Assembly (NCBI GenBank): GCA_905198125.1
Contig: CAJKBH010000014.1
Span: forward strand, 1-64,000
Reading direction: 5' to 3'
DNA length: 64,000 bases
Source of the DNA: an uncultured Porphyromonadaceae bacterium
GTDB lineage: Bacteria; Bacteroidota; Bacteroidia; Bacteroidales; Muribaculaceae
A program made the translations under genes and the position numbers. A model generated the notes under the pieces. It was not told where the DNA came from. It did no database searches and saw only the letters and a program-made list of their open reading frames with translations. How positions within the stretch are numbered: the stretch's first letter is position 1; every line of letters begins with the position of its first letter. Below, in pieces: positions 18,001 through 27,055 of the stretch.

Positions 18001-19350
18001 ATGGCAAAAGAATTCATGGTAGTGCTCGGAGGCGGGGAGAGCGGCGTAGGCGCCGCCGTCCTGGGCAAAGTTAAGGGTTATGACGTCCTGGTGTCGGATT
18101 CCGGCATCATAGGCGACGAACATCGCCGTATTCTTGACGACGAACATATCGAATACGAAGAGGGCGGCCACTCGGTAGACCGTATCATGACGGCCTCGCT
18201 GGTGATCAAGAGCCCGGGTATTCCCCCGACGGCTCCATTAGTACAGGCATTAGCCGAGAAGGGGACACCCATACTGAGCGAGATAGAGTTCGCCGGCCGA
18301 TACACCGACGCCAAGATGGTGTGCATCACCGGCTCCAACGGCAAGACCACCACTACCCTGCTCACCTATCACATACTGCGTCAGGCAGGCTTGAACGTCG
18401 GACTGGCCGGCAACGTAGGCAAGAGCCTGGCGCTGCAGGTGGCCCGCGAGCACCACGACGTGTACGTGATCGAACTCAGCTCGTTCCAGCTGGAGAACAT
18501 GTACGATTTCAAGGCCGACGTGGCCGTGATAATGAACATCACGCCCGACCATTTGGACCGCTACGACCATAAGATGGAGAACTATGTGGCCGCCAAGTTC
18601 CGCATCCTGCAGAACCAGACCAAGGAGGACTTCTTCATCTACTGGCAGGACGATCCCGTTGTCACCGCGCAGATAGCGCAGGTGCAGTCCGAGGCGCGCC
18701 GTCTCCCCTTCGGCGAGATGCGCGAGCAGGACACCGCCGCATGGGTGGACGACAACAACGTGGTGCATTACCATACGCCTATGGATGTGTTCGAGATTCC
18801 GCGCGACCGTCTGTCGCTGCCGGGTCTGCACAACCTGTACAATTCCATGGCTGCCGGTCTGAGCGCGTCGCTGCTCAGTGTCAGGAACGAGAGCATCATC
18901 AAGTCGCTCAGCGACTTCGAGGCCGTGGAGCATCGTCTTGAATATGTGGACACCATCGACGACGTGATATACATCAACGACTCGAAGGCCACCAACGTCA
19001 ACTCCACCTGGTACGCGCTGGAAAGCATGACGCGTCCCACCGTGCTGATTCTCGGCGGCAAGGACAAGGGGAACGACTACACGGAGATCGAGGAGCTTGT
19101 GAAGCAGAAAGTCAAGGCCATAGTGTGCATGGGCAAGGACAACCGGAAGCTGATGGACTTCTTCGGCGGCAAGGTGGCCAAGATAGCCGACACCCACTCG
19201 CTGCAGGAGGCCGTCGAGGCCTGCCACGGCTTCGCCGAGCCGGGCGATACCGTGCTTCTCTCCCCCTGCTGCGCCAGCTTCGACCTGTTCACCAGCTACG
19301 AGAACCGGGGCGACCTGTTCAAGGAAGCCGTACACAACCTTAAGAAATAA
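18001..19350 (+). CDS. murD: UDP-MurNAc-L-alanine:D-glutamate ligase
   Basis: Adds D-Glu to UDP-MurNAc-L-Ala in the cytoplasm. The N-terminal UMP-binding part starts MVVLGGGESGVGAAVLGK, the ATP loop is CITGSNGKTTTTLLTYH, and NITPDHLDRYDH and INDSKATNVNSTWYAL are typical MurD/Mur ligase motifs. Length 449 is normal. The 60-bp gap before it contains two near-copies of a TCAAGACTTTA sequence. Confidence 0.97.
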   Translation: MAKEFMVVLGGGESGVGAAVLGKVKGYDVLVSDSGIIGDEHRRILDDEHIEYEEGGHSVDRIMTASLVIKSPGIPPTAPLVQALAEKGTPILSEIEFAGRYTDAKMVCITGSNGKTTTTLLTYHILRQAGLNVGLAGNVGKSLALQVAREHHDVYVIELSSFQLENMYDFKADVAVIMNITPDHLDRYDHKMENYVAAKFRILQNQTKEDFFIYWQDDPVVTAQIAQVQSEARRLPFGEMREQDTAAWVDDNNVVHYHTPMDVFEIPRDRLSLPGLHNLYNSMAAGLSASLLSVRNESIIKSLSDFEAVEHRLEYVDTIDDVIYINDSKATNVNSTWYALESMTRPTVLILGGKDKGNDYTEIEELVKQKVKAIVCMGKDNRKLMDFFGGKVAKIADTHSLQEAVEACHGFAEPGDTVLLSPCCASFDLFTSYENRGDLFKEAVHNLKK

Positions 19351-19383
19351 ACACTTAATCCAGACATAAACCAGCATTGATAC

Positions 19384-20835
19384 ATGGCAAGTCCTCTCTA
19401 TGACTCGATAGAAATCCGCGAGACGGTGGACGGCGAGGCAGTGACCGGCACAGGCCGGCGTTCCGCCCAAAGCGTCTCCCCTGCTGCAGCGTCCGTAGCC
19501 GAAACCGTGGCCGCGCCCAAGCCCAAGACAATGGCCAAGGTGCGCCGCGCCGACCCCTACATCTGGGGCATCTACCTGATGCTGCTGCTTATCAGCGTCG
19601 TGGAACTGTTCTCGGCCAGCAGCTCGGAAGTGACGGCGGGCAACGTATATTCGCCGCTGATTCGCCACGGCATATTCCTGGTCATGGGATTGGGACTGGT
19701 GCTGTGGATCCAGCGCATACCGTACGTGATCATCAGCAAGCTGTCGTGGGTGTTCGCCGTGGTCTCGCTGGTATTGCTTGTGCTGTCGGCCGTGGTGGGC
19801 GTGGAATACAACGGCGCCCAGCGGGCCCTCAGGCTGGCCGGAATGACCATACAGCCGGCCGAGATTTCAAAGCTGGCGGTGGTGTGTGTGCTGGCCACCA
19901 TACTCGGCAAGAACCAGCGTCCCGGCGGCGTCTCCAACCGCGCGGTCATCACCTCGGCCATCGTGGTGGTGGCCTTCAGTGCCGCCATGATCACCAACGG
20001 TATGACCAACATGCTGCTGATGATGTGCGTCAGCATGGCGCTGATGCTCACCGGCGGCATACAGTGGCGCAAGATGGCATACGTTATCGCGGCATACGCC
20101 GTGGGAGGCATGGTGCTGTATGCCGCCAAACAGTTCAGCAAGCCGCAGGAATCGGAATTCGACCGCCTCAAGACCGAACAGACCATGCTCGCCCAGGCCG
20201 GCGGCAATGTCAGCGCCGTAGCCACAATAGGCAATGAAAACTCCAAACGCGGCAAGATCGACCGCACGGAAACTCGCCAGAACCGAATAACAAACTTCTT
20301 CAAGGGCGTGCATCCCGACGACCCGATGACCGACGAGAACCGCCAGGTGATGCTGGCGCGCTTCGCCCAGGCCAACGGGGGCCTGGTGGGCCAGGGACCG
20401 GGCAATTCGCGCGAAAGCGCACGTCTGCCACTCGCCTTCTCCGACTATATCTATTCCATCATCGTGGAGGATACGGGCTTCGTGGGCGGCGCACTGGTGC
20501 TGCTGCTGTTCCTGCTGATGCTGGCGCGGGCAGGACGCATCGCCTTCCGCTGCGTCAGGGCCCTCCCCGCCTTCATGATACTGGGATGCGCCATGCTCAT
20601 TGTGCTCCAGGCCCTGGTGCACATGGCCATCGTGACGGGAATAGTCCCCGTTTCGGGTCAGCCCCTACCCTTCATCTCCAAGGGCGGAACCTCGGTATTA
20701 GTCATGTCAATGGCCATCGGAATCATGCTTTCCGTGAGCCGTTTCGCGGCGTTCAACACCGACGGCAAGGCCATCAAGGCCGAGCTGAACGCCCTCCCCC
20801 CGGAAATGCAGGCCGAGAATTTCTCAAAATCATAA
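19384..20835 (+). CDS. ftsW: peptidoglycan glycosyltransferase FtsW
   Basis: SEDS-family septal glycan polymerase with about ten membrane helices starting near residue 60 (DPYIWGIYLMLLLISVVELF). The conserved SEDS loop GVEYNGAQRALRLAG and the C-terminal GQPLPFISKGGTSVLVMS are present. The 483-residue length includes an extra N-terminal cytoplasmic tail and a long extracytoplasmic loop (about 255-330) with a VHPDDPMTDENRQ segment. It partners the PBP encoded four genes upstream. Confidence 0.95.
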   Translation: MASPLYDSIEIRETVDGEAVTGTGRRSAQSVSPAAASVAETVAAPKPKTMAKVRRADPYIWGIYLMLLLISVVELFSASSSEVTAGNVYSPLIRHGIFLVMGLGLVLWIQRIPYVIISKLSWVFAVVSLVLLVLSAVVGVEYNGAQRALRLAGMTIQPAEISKLAVVCVLATILGKNQRPGGVSNRAVITSAIVVVAFSAAMITNGMTNMLLMMCVSMALMLTGGIQWRKMAYVIAAYAVGGMVLYAAKQFSKPQESEFDRLKTEQTMLAQAGGNVSAVATIGNENSKRGKIDRTETRQNRITNFFKGVHPDDPMTDENRQVMLARFAQANGGLVGQGPGNSRESARLPLAFSDYIYSIIVEDTGFVGGALVLLLFLLMLARAGRIAFRCVRALPAFMILGCAMLIVLQALVHMAIVTGIVPVSGQPLPFISKGGTSVLVMSMAIGIMLSVSRFAAFNTDGKAIKAELNALPPEMQAENFSKS

Positions 20836-20870
20836 CAAGCGTTTAAACGTGATTACATCCATATCATAAA

Positions 20871-21974
20871 ATGGCCACTCACAAACCCAAGATATTGATA
20901 TCGGGAGGCGGCACGGGAGGACACATCTTCCCTGCCCTCTCCATCGCCAACGCGCTGCGCCGGCGCCTTGACGCCGACATCCTCTTTGTCGGCGCCGACA
21001 ACCGCATGGAAATGGAACGCGTGCCGGCTGCGGGCTATCCCATCAAGGGACTCCCCGTTGCGGGATTCGACCGCAAGCACCTGCTGCGCAACATCGGCGT
21101 GCTGATCAAGCTGCGCAAGTCGCTGAACATGGCGCGCCGCATAGTCAGGGATTTCCAGCCCGAAATAGCCATAGGCGTGGGCGGATACTGCTCCGGCCCG
21201 ACACTGAAGGCGGCGCAGAAGGCGGGCGTCCCTACCTTGCTTCAGGAACAGAATTCGTACGCCGGCGTCACCAACAAGCTGTTGGCCGCCAAAGCCGACG
21301 CCATCTGCGTGGCCTACCCCGACATGGAACGCTTCTTCCCTGCCGATAAGATAGTGATGACAGGCAATCCCGTACGCCGCGACCTGCTGGAGAAGGCTCC
21401 GGACCGCGCCAAGGCCCTGGAAAGCTTCGGACTTCATGCCGACGCTCCTACCCTGCTGGTTATCGGCGGCAGCCTCGGCGCACGCACCCTTAACGAAAGC
21501 ATGGAGGCCGGCATACGCAAGCTGGCCGAGAACGGCATACAGGTGATATGGCAGACCGGCAAGAACTTCGGCGACCGCGGTCCCGCCGCCGTAAAGGGCC
21601 TTAAGGGCATCGTCGTGACCAAATTCATCACCGACATGGCCTCGGCATACGCAGCCGCCGACTTAGTGGTGTCGCGTGCCGGCGCCGGCTCAATCTCCGA
21701 GATAGAGCTGTTGGCCAAACCCTGCATCCTTGTCCCCTCGCCCAACGTGGCCGAGGACCATCAGACCAAGAACGCCCGCGCACTCGCCGACCACGACGCC
21801 GCGATACTCATTCCCGACGACCGGGCGCGCGAATCGCTGGTGGACACGGCCATCGAGACCATACGCAATCCTAAGAAATTAGCCGAAATGTCGACCAACG
21901 TGGCAAAACTCGCCCTGACCGAGTCCGACGACAAGATTGTGGACGAGGTCATAAAAATTCTGAACCGCAAGTAA
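20871..21974 (+). CDS. murG: undecaprenyl-PP-MurNAc-pentapeptide GlcNAc transferase
   Basis: Makes lipid II from lipid I and UDP-GlcNAc on the inner face of the membrane. GT-B fold of 367 residues with the N-terminal glycine loop SGGGTGGHIFPALSIA, a GVGGYCSGP motif and the donor-site stretch VVSRAGAGSISEIELLAKP followed by HQTKNA. Confidence 0.97.
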   Translation: MATHKPKILISGGGTGGHIFPALSIANALRRRLDADILFVGADNRMEMERVPAAGYPIKGLPVAGFDRKHLLRNIGVLIKLRKSLNMARRIVRDFQPEIAIGVGGYCSGPTLKAAQKAGVPTLLQEQNSYAGVTNKLLAAKADAICVAYPDMERFFPADKIVMTGNPVRRDLLEKAPDRAKALESFGLHADAPTLLVIGGSLGARTLNESMEAGIRKLAENGIQVIWQTGKNFGDRGPAAVKGLKGIVVTKFITDMASAYAAADLVVSRAGAGSISEIELLAKPCILVPSPNVAEDHQTKNARALADHDAAILIPDDRARESLVDTAIETIRNPKKLAEMSTNVAKLALTESDDKIVDEVIKILNRK

Positions 21975-22007
21975 GCATCGTTAGTTAGTAAGAATCTTAC
22001 TGAATCA

Positions 22008-23396
22008 ATGGAGAAAAAACTATATTTCGTGGGGGCCGGGGGTATCGGTATGGCCAACCTGGTACGCTATTACCTGGCACATGGCGCCGCCGTGGCCGGA
22101 TACGACCGCGCTCCTTCCGAACTGACGGCCGCTCTTGAACAGGAAGGGCTGCAGTTCACCGACCTTGACGACCGCAACGCCATCCCGGAACCGTTCCGCA
22201 ATCCGGACGACACACTTGTGGTCTACACTCCGGCCATACCCGAAGACAACGACATACTGAGATATTTCCGCCAGAACGGCTTCCGCGTCATCAAGCGCGC
22301 GGCGCTGTTGGGCCGCATCACGGAGCACACCGACGGCATCTGCGTGGCCGGCTCGCACGGCAAGACCACCACGTCGTCGATGATAGCCAACATACTGCGC
22401 GGCACCGAGGCCGGTTGCACCGCGTTCCTCGGCGGCATACTGCGCAACACCGGCTCAAACCTGGTGCTGAACGAGAAATCGCGCTATTCCGTCATCGAGG
22501 CCGACGAATACGACCGTTCGTTCCATCAGCTGCATCCGTGGCTGGCCGTAGTGACGAGCACCGACCCCGACCATCTGGACATCTACGGCGACGAGGAGCA
22601 CTATCTGGAGGCTTTCTCCATCTTTACGTCGCTGATACGTCCCGGAGGCCATCTGTTGGTCCATACGGGGCTTAAATTCAAGCCTGCGCCCGGTCCTGAC
22701 GTGACGGTGGCCACATACAGCGGCGGCAGCGAGGGGGACTGGCACGCCGAGGACATAACCTACGGCGACGGCACCATCACGTTCACTCTGGTCGGCCCTG
22801 ACGGGCTGCGTATCGAACGCCTCAGCCCCGGAGTGCCCGTTGACATCAACATCGACAACGCCGTGGCAGCAGCGGCAGCAGCAATCACGGCGGGAGCCAC
22901 ACCCGAACAGGTGCGCGAAGGGCTCGCCTCGTTCCGTGGCGCGAAACGCCGCTTCGAGATATGGCGCGACGGCAAGGACGGAGGCACGGTGCTGATAGAC
23001 GATTACGCCCACTCGCCCAACGAGATACGCGCCAGCATCCGCTCGGTGCGCAAGCTGTTCCCGGGCAAGGACCTGACCGTGATATTCCAGCCGCACCTCT
23101 ACACGCGCACACGCGATTTCGCGCCCGACTTCGCCGACGCACTGTCGGAATGCGACCACCTGGTGATGCCCGAGATATATCCGGCGCGCGAGCTTCCCAT
23201 ACCCGGAATCTCGTCGCACACCATCCTCGACGCCGTCAAAGGCCCGCAAAAAACTTATTGTGAGCGAAAAGATTTGCTGAATCTGATAAAAAATAGTAAC
23301 TTTGACGTTCTAATGACTCTGGGAGCCGCCGACATCGACCGGTTGCTTCCCGAGATTTCGCATATCCTGGAAGAAAAAGCAAAAGCCGAGGCCTGA
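22008..23396 (+). CDS. murC: UDP-N-acetylmuramate:L-alanine ligase
   Basis: First Mur ligase, adding L-Ala to UDP-MurNAc. FVGAGGIGMANLVRYYL opens the UDP-binding domain; the ATP loop is VAGSHGKTTTSSMIANI; EADEYDRSFHQL and IDDYAHSPNEIRASI are family motifs. Length 462. The stop overlaps the ftsQ start (TGATG). Confidence 0.96.
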   Translation: MEKKLYFVGAGGIGMANLVRYYLAHGAAVAGYDRAPSELTAALEQEGLQFTDLDDRNAIPEPFRNPDDTLVVYTPAIPEDNDILRYFRQNGFRVIKRAALLGRITEHTDGICVAGSHGKTTTSSMIANILRGTEAGCTAFLGGILRNTGSNLVLNEKSRYSVIEADEYDRSFHQLHPWLAVVTSTDPDHLDIYGDEEHYLEAFSIFTSLIRPGGHLLVHTGLKFKPAPGPDVTVATYSGGSEGDWHAEDITYGDGTITFTLVGPDGLRIERLSPGVPVDINIDNAVAAAAAAITAGATPEQVREGLASFRGAKRRFEIWRDGKDGGTVLIDDYAHSPNEIRASIRSVRKLFPGKDLTVIFQPHLYTRTRDFAPDFADALSECDHLVMPEIYPARELPIPGISSHTILDAVKGPQKTYCERKDLLNLIKNSNFDVLMTLGAADIDRLLPEISHILEEKAKAEA

Positions 23397-24301
23397 TGAA
23401 AAAGGGGACAGCGATACTGAAGTGGGTGTGTCTTGTCACATTGATGGTATATGTGACATGGGCCACCGTGTGGGCTCACAACGAGGCCGCGCACCATATC
23501 TGCCGCGACATCGCGGTGGATGTGGAATCGCCTGCTCCCATCGACTCGATCATACGCCGCGGCGTGGCCATGGAACTGAAGGATTATCCCGGCAGGATAG
23601 TGGGAGTGCCCATCAACCAGGTGGATACCCGCAGGATAGAGAAATACCTCGGATCGCTCAACACCTTCGAATCGGTGAACTGCATGGTGTCGGCCGGCGG
23701 CACGCTCAACATCCGCGTCACGCCCATGATTCCCGTGATGCGCGTGTTCTTAGGCAACAAGTCATACTACATCAACAAGGACGGCAAGCACATAGCCTCA
23801 AACGCGGAGTTCTATCGCGACGTCCCGGTCGTGACGGGGCGTTTCACCCGCGACTTCCAGCCTGTGGACGTGCTGCCGCTGGTGCGCTTCGTGGAGCGCG
23901 ACAAGACCATGCACGACCTGACGGCCATGATCGAGGCCCGCGACTCGCGCAACCTGATAGTGGTGCCCAAAATCACCGGCCATGTGGTGAACTTCGGCGA
24001 CACGACGCGCCTGGAACAGAAACGCGACGCGCTGAAGCTGTTCTACACCAAGGTGATGCCCCACAAGGGCTGGGAGCAGTATGACACGATATCCGTGAAA
24101 TTCCGCAATCAGATAGTGGCCACGCGCCGCGACAAGACACGCCTCAACGTGTCGGAGGAACCGGTGGAGGAAATCGACCTGGAGGAAGGCACCCTTCCCG
24201 GTATCGGCGAAACGGCGGGAGGAGCCTCGGCCAACGCGGGCGCCGCCGATGCCGCCGCCAAGAAAGTACCGTCTCAACAAAAAAGTACCGTCTCAACATG
24301 A
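23396..24301 (+). CDS. ftsQ: cell division protein FtsQ
   Basis: Bitopic divisome protein: short cytoplasmic tail, one helix (ILKWVCLVTLMVYVTWATVW, about 7-26) and a periplasmic POTRA-like region containing YPGRIVGVPINQVDTRRIEKYL. The C-terminal 35 residues are Ala/Gly/Lys-rich and look disordered. Start and stop both overlap neighbours (murC and ftsA), implying translational coupling. Divergent from proteobacterial FtsQ; the call leans on position. Confidence 0.88.
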   Translation: MKKGTAILKWVCLVTLMVYVTWATVWAHNEAAHHICRDIAVDVESPAPIDSIIRRGVAMELKDYPGRIVGVPINQVDTRRIEKYLGSLNTFESVNCMVSAGGTLNIRVTPMIPVMRVFLGNKSYYINKDGKHIASNAEFYRDVPVVTGRFTRDFQPVDVLPLVRFVERDKTMHDLTAMIEARDSRNLIVVPKITGHVVNFGDTTRLEQKRDALKLFYTKVMPHKGWEQYDTISVKFRNQIVATRRDKTRLNVSEEPVEEIDLEEGTLPGIGETAGGASANAGAADAAAKKVPSQQKSTVST

Positions 24302-25623
24302 GTAACGAAAGATATGTGGCTGCCGTAGAAGTGAGCAGCTCCAAGATAGTGGCCGTCGTAGGCAAGATTGACGACGAGGGACAGTTTGAGGTGATAGCCT
24401 CGGACCATGAGCGCGGCGTGGAGAGCGTGCGCTACGGCATAGTCCAGAATCTGGAGGAGACGGCGGTACGCATAGACCGGATACTGCAGCGCCTGGAGCG
24501 CAAGCCGGCCATCGCGCCGCACACCATCACGGGCGTGTTCGTCGGCCTGTCGGGCCGTTCGCTGCGCTCCATATCCACCACAGTGTCGCTCACGCTGCCC
24601 AACGACACCGAGATTACCCAGGCCATCCTGGACCAGCTCAACACCCAGGCGCGCCAGACGGACATCGACTCGTCGCTGATGGTGGTGGACGCCATTCCGC
24701 GCACATACACCATAGGCAAGTACGAGACCACGTCGCCGCGCGGCATGGTGGGCTCGGACATCACGGCCACATTCGACCTGATAGTGTGCCGCCCCGAAAT
24801 GCAGCGCAACCTGACGCGCACCCTCACGGAGAAGGTGAAGGTGGACGTCAAGGCCTTTTTGGTCACGGCGCTGTCCACGGCGGCCGTCACGCTGTCGGTG
24901 GAGGAGAAGCGCCAGGGATGCATGCTGGTGGACATGGGCGCCGAGACCACCACGGTGACCATCTACAAGAAGGGCTCGCTGGTATATTTCGCCACGCTGC
25001 CCATGGGAGGGCGCAACATCACGCGCGACATCACCAGCCTCAACGTGCTGGAGGAGAAGGCCGAGGACATAAAGACCACGTCGGGCAACGCCATAGCCAG
25101 CGAGACGCAGTCGTCGCTGAACCTGGGCGGCCTCAAGATGTCGGAGGTGCAGTCCATCATCGTGGCCCGTGCCGAGGAGATTGTGGCCAACATCATAGAA
25201 CAGATCTCGTACGCCGGGCTTAAGGAGGCCGATCTGCCCGGCGGCATAGTGTGCGTGGGGGGCGGCTCGCGCCTGAACGGCATCATGGACCTGCTGGCTC
25301 AGAAAACGGGGCTGAACGTGCGCCGCGGACAGCTGCCGGCATACATATCCATCTCCGACACCCGCGCACAGCAGGTGGACACCCTGCAGGCCATAGCGCT
25401 GCTTTACATCGGCGCCACCAACTCCACCGACTCCTGCCTGGAAATCCTGCCGCAGGACGAGCTTCCGGCCACCGGCGTGGCCAACGCCTCGCAGCCCGCG
25501 GAGGAACCGAAGCCCAAGACCAAGCCTAAGAAGCGCAGCGGCTGGCTCTCGAGCATCAGCGGCCGCCTGGCCGACATGTTCGCCGGCGACAGCGAGGACG
25601 ATTCTGACCTTATGGACCAATAA
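24298..25623 (+). CDS. ftsA: cell division protein FtsA
   Basis: Actin-like ATPase that tethers FtsZ to the membrane. The 441-residue protein has the phosphate-1 region VAAVEVSSSKIVAVVG, the 1C domain insert, phosphate-2 MLVDMGAETTTVTIY and the adenosine motif GIVCVGGGSRLNGI. The C-terminus (KRSGWLSSISGRLADMFAGDSED) contains a likely amphipathic membrane-targeting helix followed by acidic residues. The start overlaps ftsQ by four bases. Confidence 0.96.
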   Translation: MSNERYVAAVEVSSSKIVAVVGKIDDEGQFEVIASDHERGVESVRYGIVQNLEETAVRIDRILQRLERKPAIAPHTITGVFVGLSGRSLRSISTTVSLTLPNDTEITQAILDQLNTQARQTDIDSSLMVVDAIPRTYTIGKYETTSPRGMVGSDITATFDLIVCRPEMQRNLTRTLTEKVKVDVKAFLVTALSTAAVTLSVEEKRQGCMLVDMGAETTTVTIYKKGSLVYFATLPMGGRNITRDITSLNVLEEKAEDIKTTSGNAIASETQSSLNLGGLKMSEVQSIIVARAEEIVANIIEQISYAGLKEADLPGGIVCVGGGSRLNGIMDLLAQKTGLNVRRGQLPAYISISDTRAQQVDTLQAIALLYIGATNSTDSCLEILPQDELPATGVANASQPAEEPKPKTKPKKRSGWLSSISGRLADMFAGDSEDDSDLMDQ

Positions 25624-25644
25624 CACACACCCCATCTCACAGAT

Positions 25645-26979
25645 ATGGACCGTAATTACGATATGGACATCAACGACACCTCGAGCTTCAAGGACGAGGA
25701 TGTCACCAACGACATCATCAAGGTGATAGGTGTCGGAGGGGGCGGCGGCAACGCCGTGAACTACATGTACAAGCAGCAGATACCGCATATACAGTTTGTG
25801 GTGTGCAACACCGACAAGCAGGCCCTGGACCGCTCGGAGGTGCCCAAGCACGTGCTGCTGGGCTACAATATCACCAAGGGACTCGGAGCCGGCAACGTGC
25901 CCGAGGTGGGGCGTCAGTGCGCCGAGGCGAGCGAGGAGGAGATCCGCGCCCTGTTCGACGACAAGACCGAGATGGTGTTCATCACGGCCACCATGGGCGG
26001 CGGCACAGGCACCGGCGCTGCTCCCGTAGTGGCCCGTCTGGCCAAGGAGGCCGGTATGCTGACCATCGGCATCGTCACGGTGCCTTTCTACTTCGAGGGG
26101 GAGAAGAAGATTCTCAAGGCCCTGGAGGGCGCCAAGGAGCTGAAGAAGCACGTGGACGCGCTGCTGGTCATCAACAACGAGAACCTGATAGAGCTGTACA
26201 AAGACTGGAACTTCTTCAACGCCTTCCATAAGGCTGACGACACGCTGGCCAACGCGGCAAGGTCCATATCCGAGATCATATCCGAATCCTGCTATGTCAA
26301 CGTCGACTTCCAGGACGTGAAGACCACGCTGAAGGATTCCGGCTCGGCCATCATCGCCACGGCCGAAGGGGAGGGGGAGCACCGCATCACGCAGGCCATC
26401 AACGCCGCGCTGCATTCGCCGCTGCTCAAGGACCACGACATCAACACGTCCAAGCGCCTGATGCTGAAGTTCATGTGCAGCAAGGACAGCGACAACCCCA
26501 TCCGCGCCGAGGAAATCAACGAGATAACCAGCTTCACCTCCAAGCTGTCGGGCATCGACGTGAAGTGGGGCATAGGCGACGACCCGTCGCTGGGCGACAA
26601 GGTGAAGATCACCGTGCTGGCGTCCGGCTTCGACGTCACCATCGCGGAGGGCGACGAGAACAAGAAGACCATCGTGCTCAAGAACGAGCCGGAGAACAAG
26701 ACCGAACTCTCGCAGAAACAGAAGGAACAGGAGAACGAGATAGCCAAGGTGTACGGCATGGACAAGGTGAAGCAGCAGCAGCAGCTGGCCGCCAAGATGA
26801 AGTATGCCGTGCTGACGCCCTCGCAGTTCGACGACCACGAGGTGATAGCCATGCTGGAACGCTTCCCGATACACAGGCGCTCGCCGCGCTTCAACGAGGA
26901 ACTGGCGGCCCACACCGGCAAATCGCAGTCCAAGGCCAGGCCCGACGAAGGCGACCAGACATGCCAGATACTGTTCTGA
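25645..26979 (+). CDS. ftsZ: cell division GTPase FtsZ
   Basis: Tubulin-like GTPase forming the Z ring. IKVIGVGGGGGNAVNYMY is the first nucleotide loop and ATMGGGTGTGAAPVVARLA the tubulin signature. The 444-residue length includes an acidic/Gln-rich C-terminal linker and a tail with EVIAMLERFPIHRRSPRF, which corresponds to the Bacteroidetes-type C-terminal region. Last gene of the dcw run, 21 bp after ftsA. Confidence 0.97.
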   Translation: MDRNYDMDINDTSSFKDEDVTNDIIKVIGVGGGGGNAVNYMYKQQIPHIQFVVCNTDKQALDRSEVPKHVLLGYNITKGLGAGNVPEVGRQCAEASEEEIRALFDDKTEMVFITATMGGGTGTGAAPVVARLAKEAGMLTIGIVTVPFYFEGEKKILKALEGAKELKKHVDALLVINNENLIELYKDWNFFNAFHKADDTLANAARSISEIISESCYVNVDFQDVKTTLKDSGSAIIATAEGEGEHRITQAINAALHSPLLKDHDINTSKRLMLKFMCSKDSDNPIRAEEINEITSFTSKLSGIDVKWGIGDDPSLGDKVKITVLASGFDVTIAEGDENKKTIVLKNEPENKTELSQKQKEQENEIAKVYGMDKVKQQQQLAAKMKYAVLTPSQFDDHEVIAMLERFPIHRRSPRFNEELAAHTGKSQSKARPDEGDQTCQILF

Positions 26980-27055
26980 TGAATCAACGTCTATATTAAT
27001 CATTTAACAATACATAACTTTTGAATCTGTCGGGATCGCGTCCCGGCACTCTGAT

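Noticed and set aside
24274..27003. 909-residue open frame on the minus strand opposite ftsA-ftsZ
   Set aside because: It is antisense to two unmistakable genes. The frame stays open because of GC-rich codon bias, and the product is His/Gly/Val/Ala-rich without any domain.
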